DNA from: an uncultured Collinsella sp.
GTDB taxonomy: Bacteria > Actinomycetota > Coriobacteriia > Coriobacteriales > Coriobacteriaceae
Direction: 5' to 3'
NCBI GenBank assembly: GCA_900542905.1
Contig: UQPF01000013.1
Span: 1-62,804 of the forward strand
DNA length: 62,804 nucleotides
Notes under the pieces: model-generated
Told to the model about the DNA's origin: nothing
The model's input: only the letters and a program-made list of their open reading frames with translations
Databases searched by the model: none
Shown: positions 62,095 through 62,804 of the stretch, one piece after another
Layout: each line of letters begins with the position of its first letter
Numbering within the stretch: the first letter of the stretch is position 1
Position numbers and translations under genes: made by a program

Positions 62095-62804
62095 CTAGAG
62101 GGTGTGGCCGTAGGCGTTGGCAGCCTTGATGGCGGCGGCGAATTTTTCGTCGGTGAAGGGCTCGGGGTTTCCCTGCTTCCACTCGTTGGTGGCGTGCGCG
62201 TATTCGCACAGGGCCGGGATATCTGCCTCGGTAAGGCCAACCTGCTCAAGCGTTACGGGCAGCCCCATCTGCTTGTTAAAGGCGGCGTAGCGCTCAAGGT
62301 TCTCGGTATCGCCCGTATAGGCAAACAGTACCAGCACGCCCAGGCTCACGACCTCGCCATGCAGGTAGGTTCCCTCGCGCGGAATGCTGCAGGTGGCGTT
62401 GTAGAACGCGTGCGCGACGCTCGAGTTGTAGTAGTAATCGTTTTGGTTGGTCAGGTTTGAGACATAGCCCGTGTTGACCACGATGTCGAGCGCGATCTGC
62501 TTGACGGCCTCGCTCGACAGGTCCTGGCGTACGTCCTCAAGACCCTGGACGCCATAGGTAAACAGCGGCTCGGAACAGGTGTGAGCGAGTGCCAGGCCAA
62601 GACCGGCGGTGTGCTCCAAATTACCGGCGCTCGTGGCGTACTCGACCTCGGGCTGCTTGGACAGGGCATCGCCCACGCCGGCCCAGAAGTACTCCGCCGG
62701 TGCCTCGGCGATGATCTTGGGGTTGATGAAGATGTGCGCGGGTCGGTTGGGGTACGAATAGCCCTCGAGCGAGCCGTCGTCGTTGTAGACAACGGCAATG
62801 GCGG
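62095..62804 (-). CDS. glycerol-dehydrogenase-like iron-containing alcohol dehydrogenase (partial)
   Basis: The reading frame runs to the window edge, so only the last 235 or so residues are present. The segment 'IFINPKIIAEAPAEYFWAG' followed by 'VGDALSKQPEVEYAT' is the NAD- and metal-binding part of this family, and 'HGEVVSLGVLVLFAY' contains the metal His. Gene order gives no hint about the substrate; glycerol or another polyol is possible. Confidence 0.8.
   Translation of the reverse strand, partial: AIAVVYNDDGSLEGYSYPNRPAHIFINPKIIAEAPAEYFWAGVGDALSKQPEVEYATSAGNLEHTAGLGLALAHTCSEPLFTYGVQGLEDVRQDLSSEAVKQIALDIVVNTGYVSNLTNQNDYYYNSSVAHAFYNATCSIPREGTYLHGEVVSLGVLVLFAYTGDTENLERYAAFNKQMGLPVTLEQVGLTEADIPALCEYAHATNEWKQGNPEPFTDEKFAAAIKAANAYGHTL

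Overview
The window looks like chromosomal DNA from a high-GC member of the Coriobacteriia (Actinomycetota), most likely Collinsella or a close relative. This is inferred from the strong GC bias at third codon positions, the actinobacterial gene order rsmD-coaD-(SepIVA-like)-DUF177-rpmF-plsX-acpP-rnc-smc-ftsY-ffh, several small hairpin-forming intergenic repeats, and frequent GTG/TTG starts with overlapping ATGA junctions. No database search was possible, so the taxon is an inference.

Left part (about 1-8500) is accessory DNA. It is less GC-rich and has long gene-poor stretches. It holds a STAND-like NTPase that seems to lack its N-terminal P-loop part, a degenerate ORF, two unrecognised proteins, and a Schlafen/AlbA-type putative transcriptional regulator. 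Between them lie a 57-bp AT-rich palindrome, two copies of a roughly 220-bp hairpin repeat, a 10-bp tandem repeat array (12.8 units) and a 22-bp tandem repeat. It may be a decayed defence or mobile island.

Region 8700-20830 is a tightly coupled operon: PelD-like protein with an extra N-terminal SDR-like domain, PelE, a membrane-anchored PelA-type deacetylase (DUF2194), PelF glycosyltransferase, PelG transporter, a CotH-like lipoprotein kinase, a VTC-domain polyphosphate polymerase and a DUF4956 membrane protein. A degenerate PLP-fold protein follows, with Arg in place of the usual Schiff-base Lys. The cluster suggests export of a Pel-like cationic polysaccharide, possibly combined with polyphosphate or a phosphorylated surface partner. 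This is the most interesting system in the window.

Region 21000-26600 carries a short ModE-like regulator, IMP dehydrogenase (guaB), leucyl-tRNA synthetase (leuS) behind a long cruciform, and a lipoprotein. Region 26880-38510 is the translation and transcription block rimP-nusA-infB-rbfA-nrnA-truB-ribF-dnaG-rpoD. It starts from a clear promoter followed by an intrinsic terminator that may act as an attenuator. Two identical tRNA-Asn genes follow.

Region 39000-53940 runs asp23-like, a DAK2/FakA-like gene, recG, rsmD, coaD, SepIVA-like, DUF177, rpmF, plsX, acpP, rnc, smc, ftsY and ffh. It links coenzyme A and lipid synthesis, septation, RNA processing, chromosome condensation and SRP targeting. 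Region 54000-62804 holds a DUF134/NifX-type fusion regulator with two identical palindromic operators, thyA-folA, a SpoU methyltransferase, a MATE exporter, a cobO gene broken by an early stop codon, ftsH, a DUF523 protein, and the end of a glycerol-dehydrogenase-like gene cut by the window edge.
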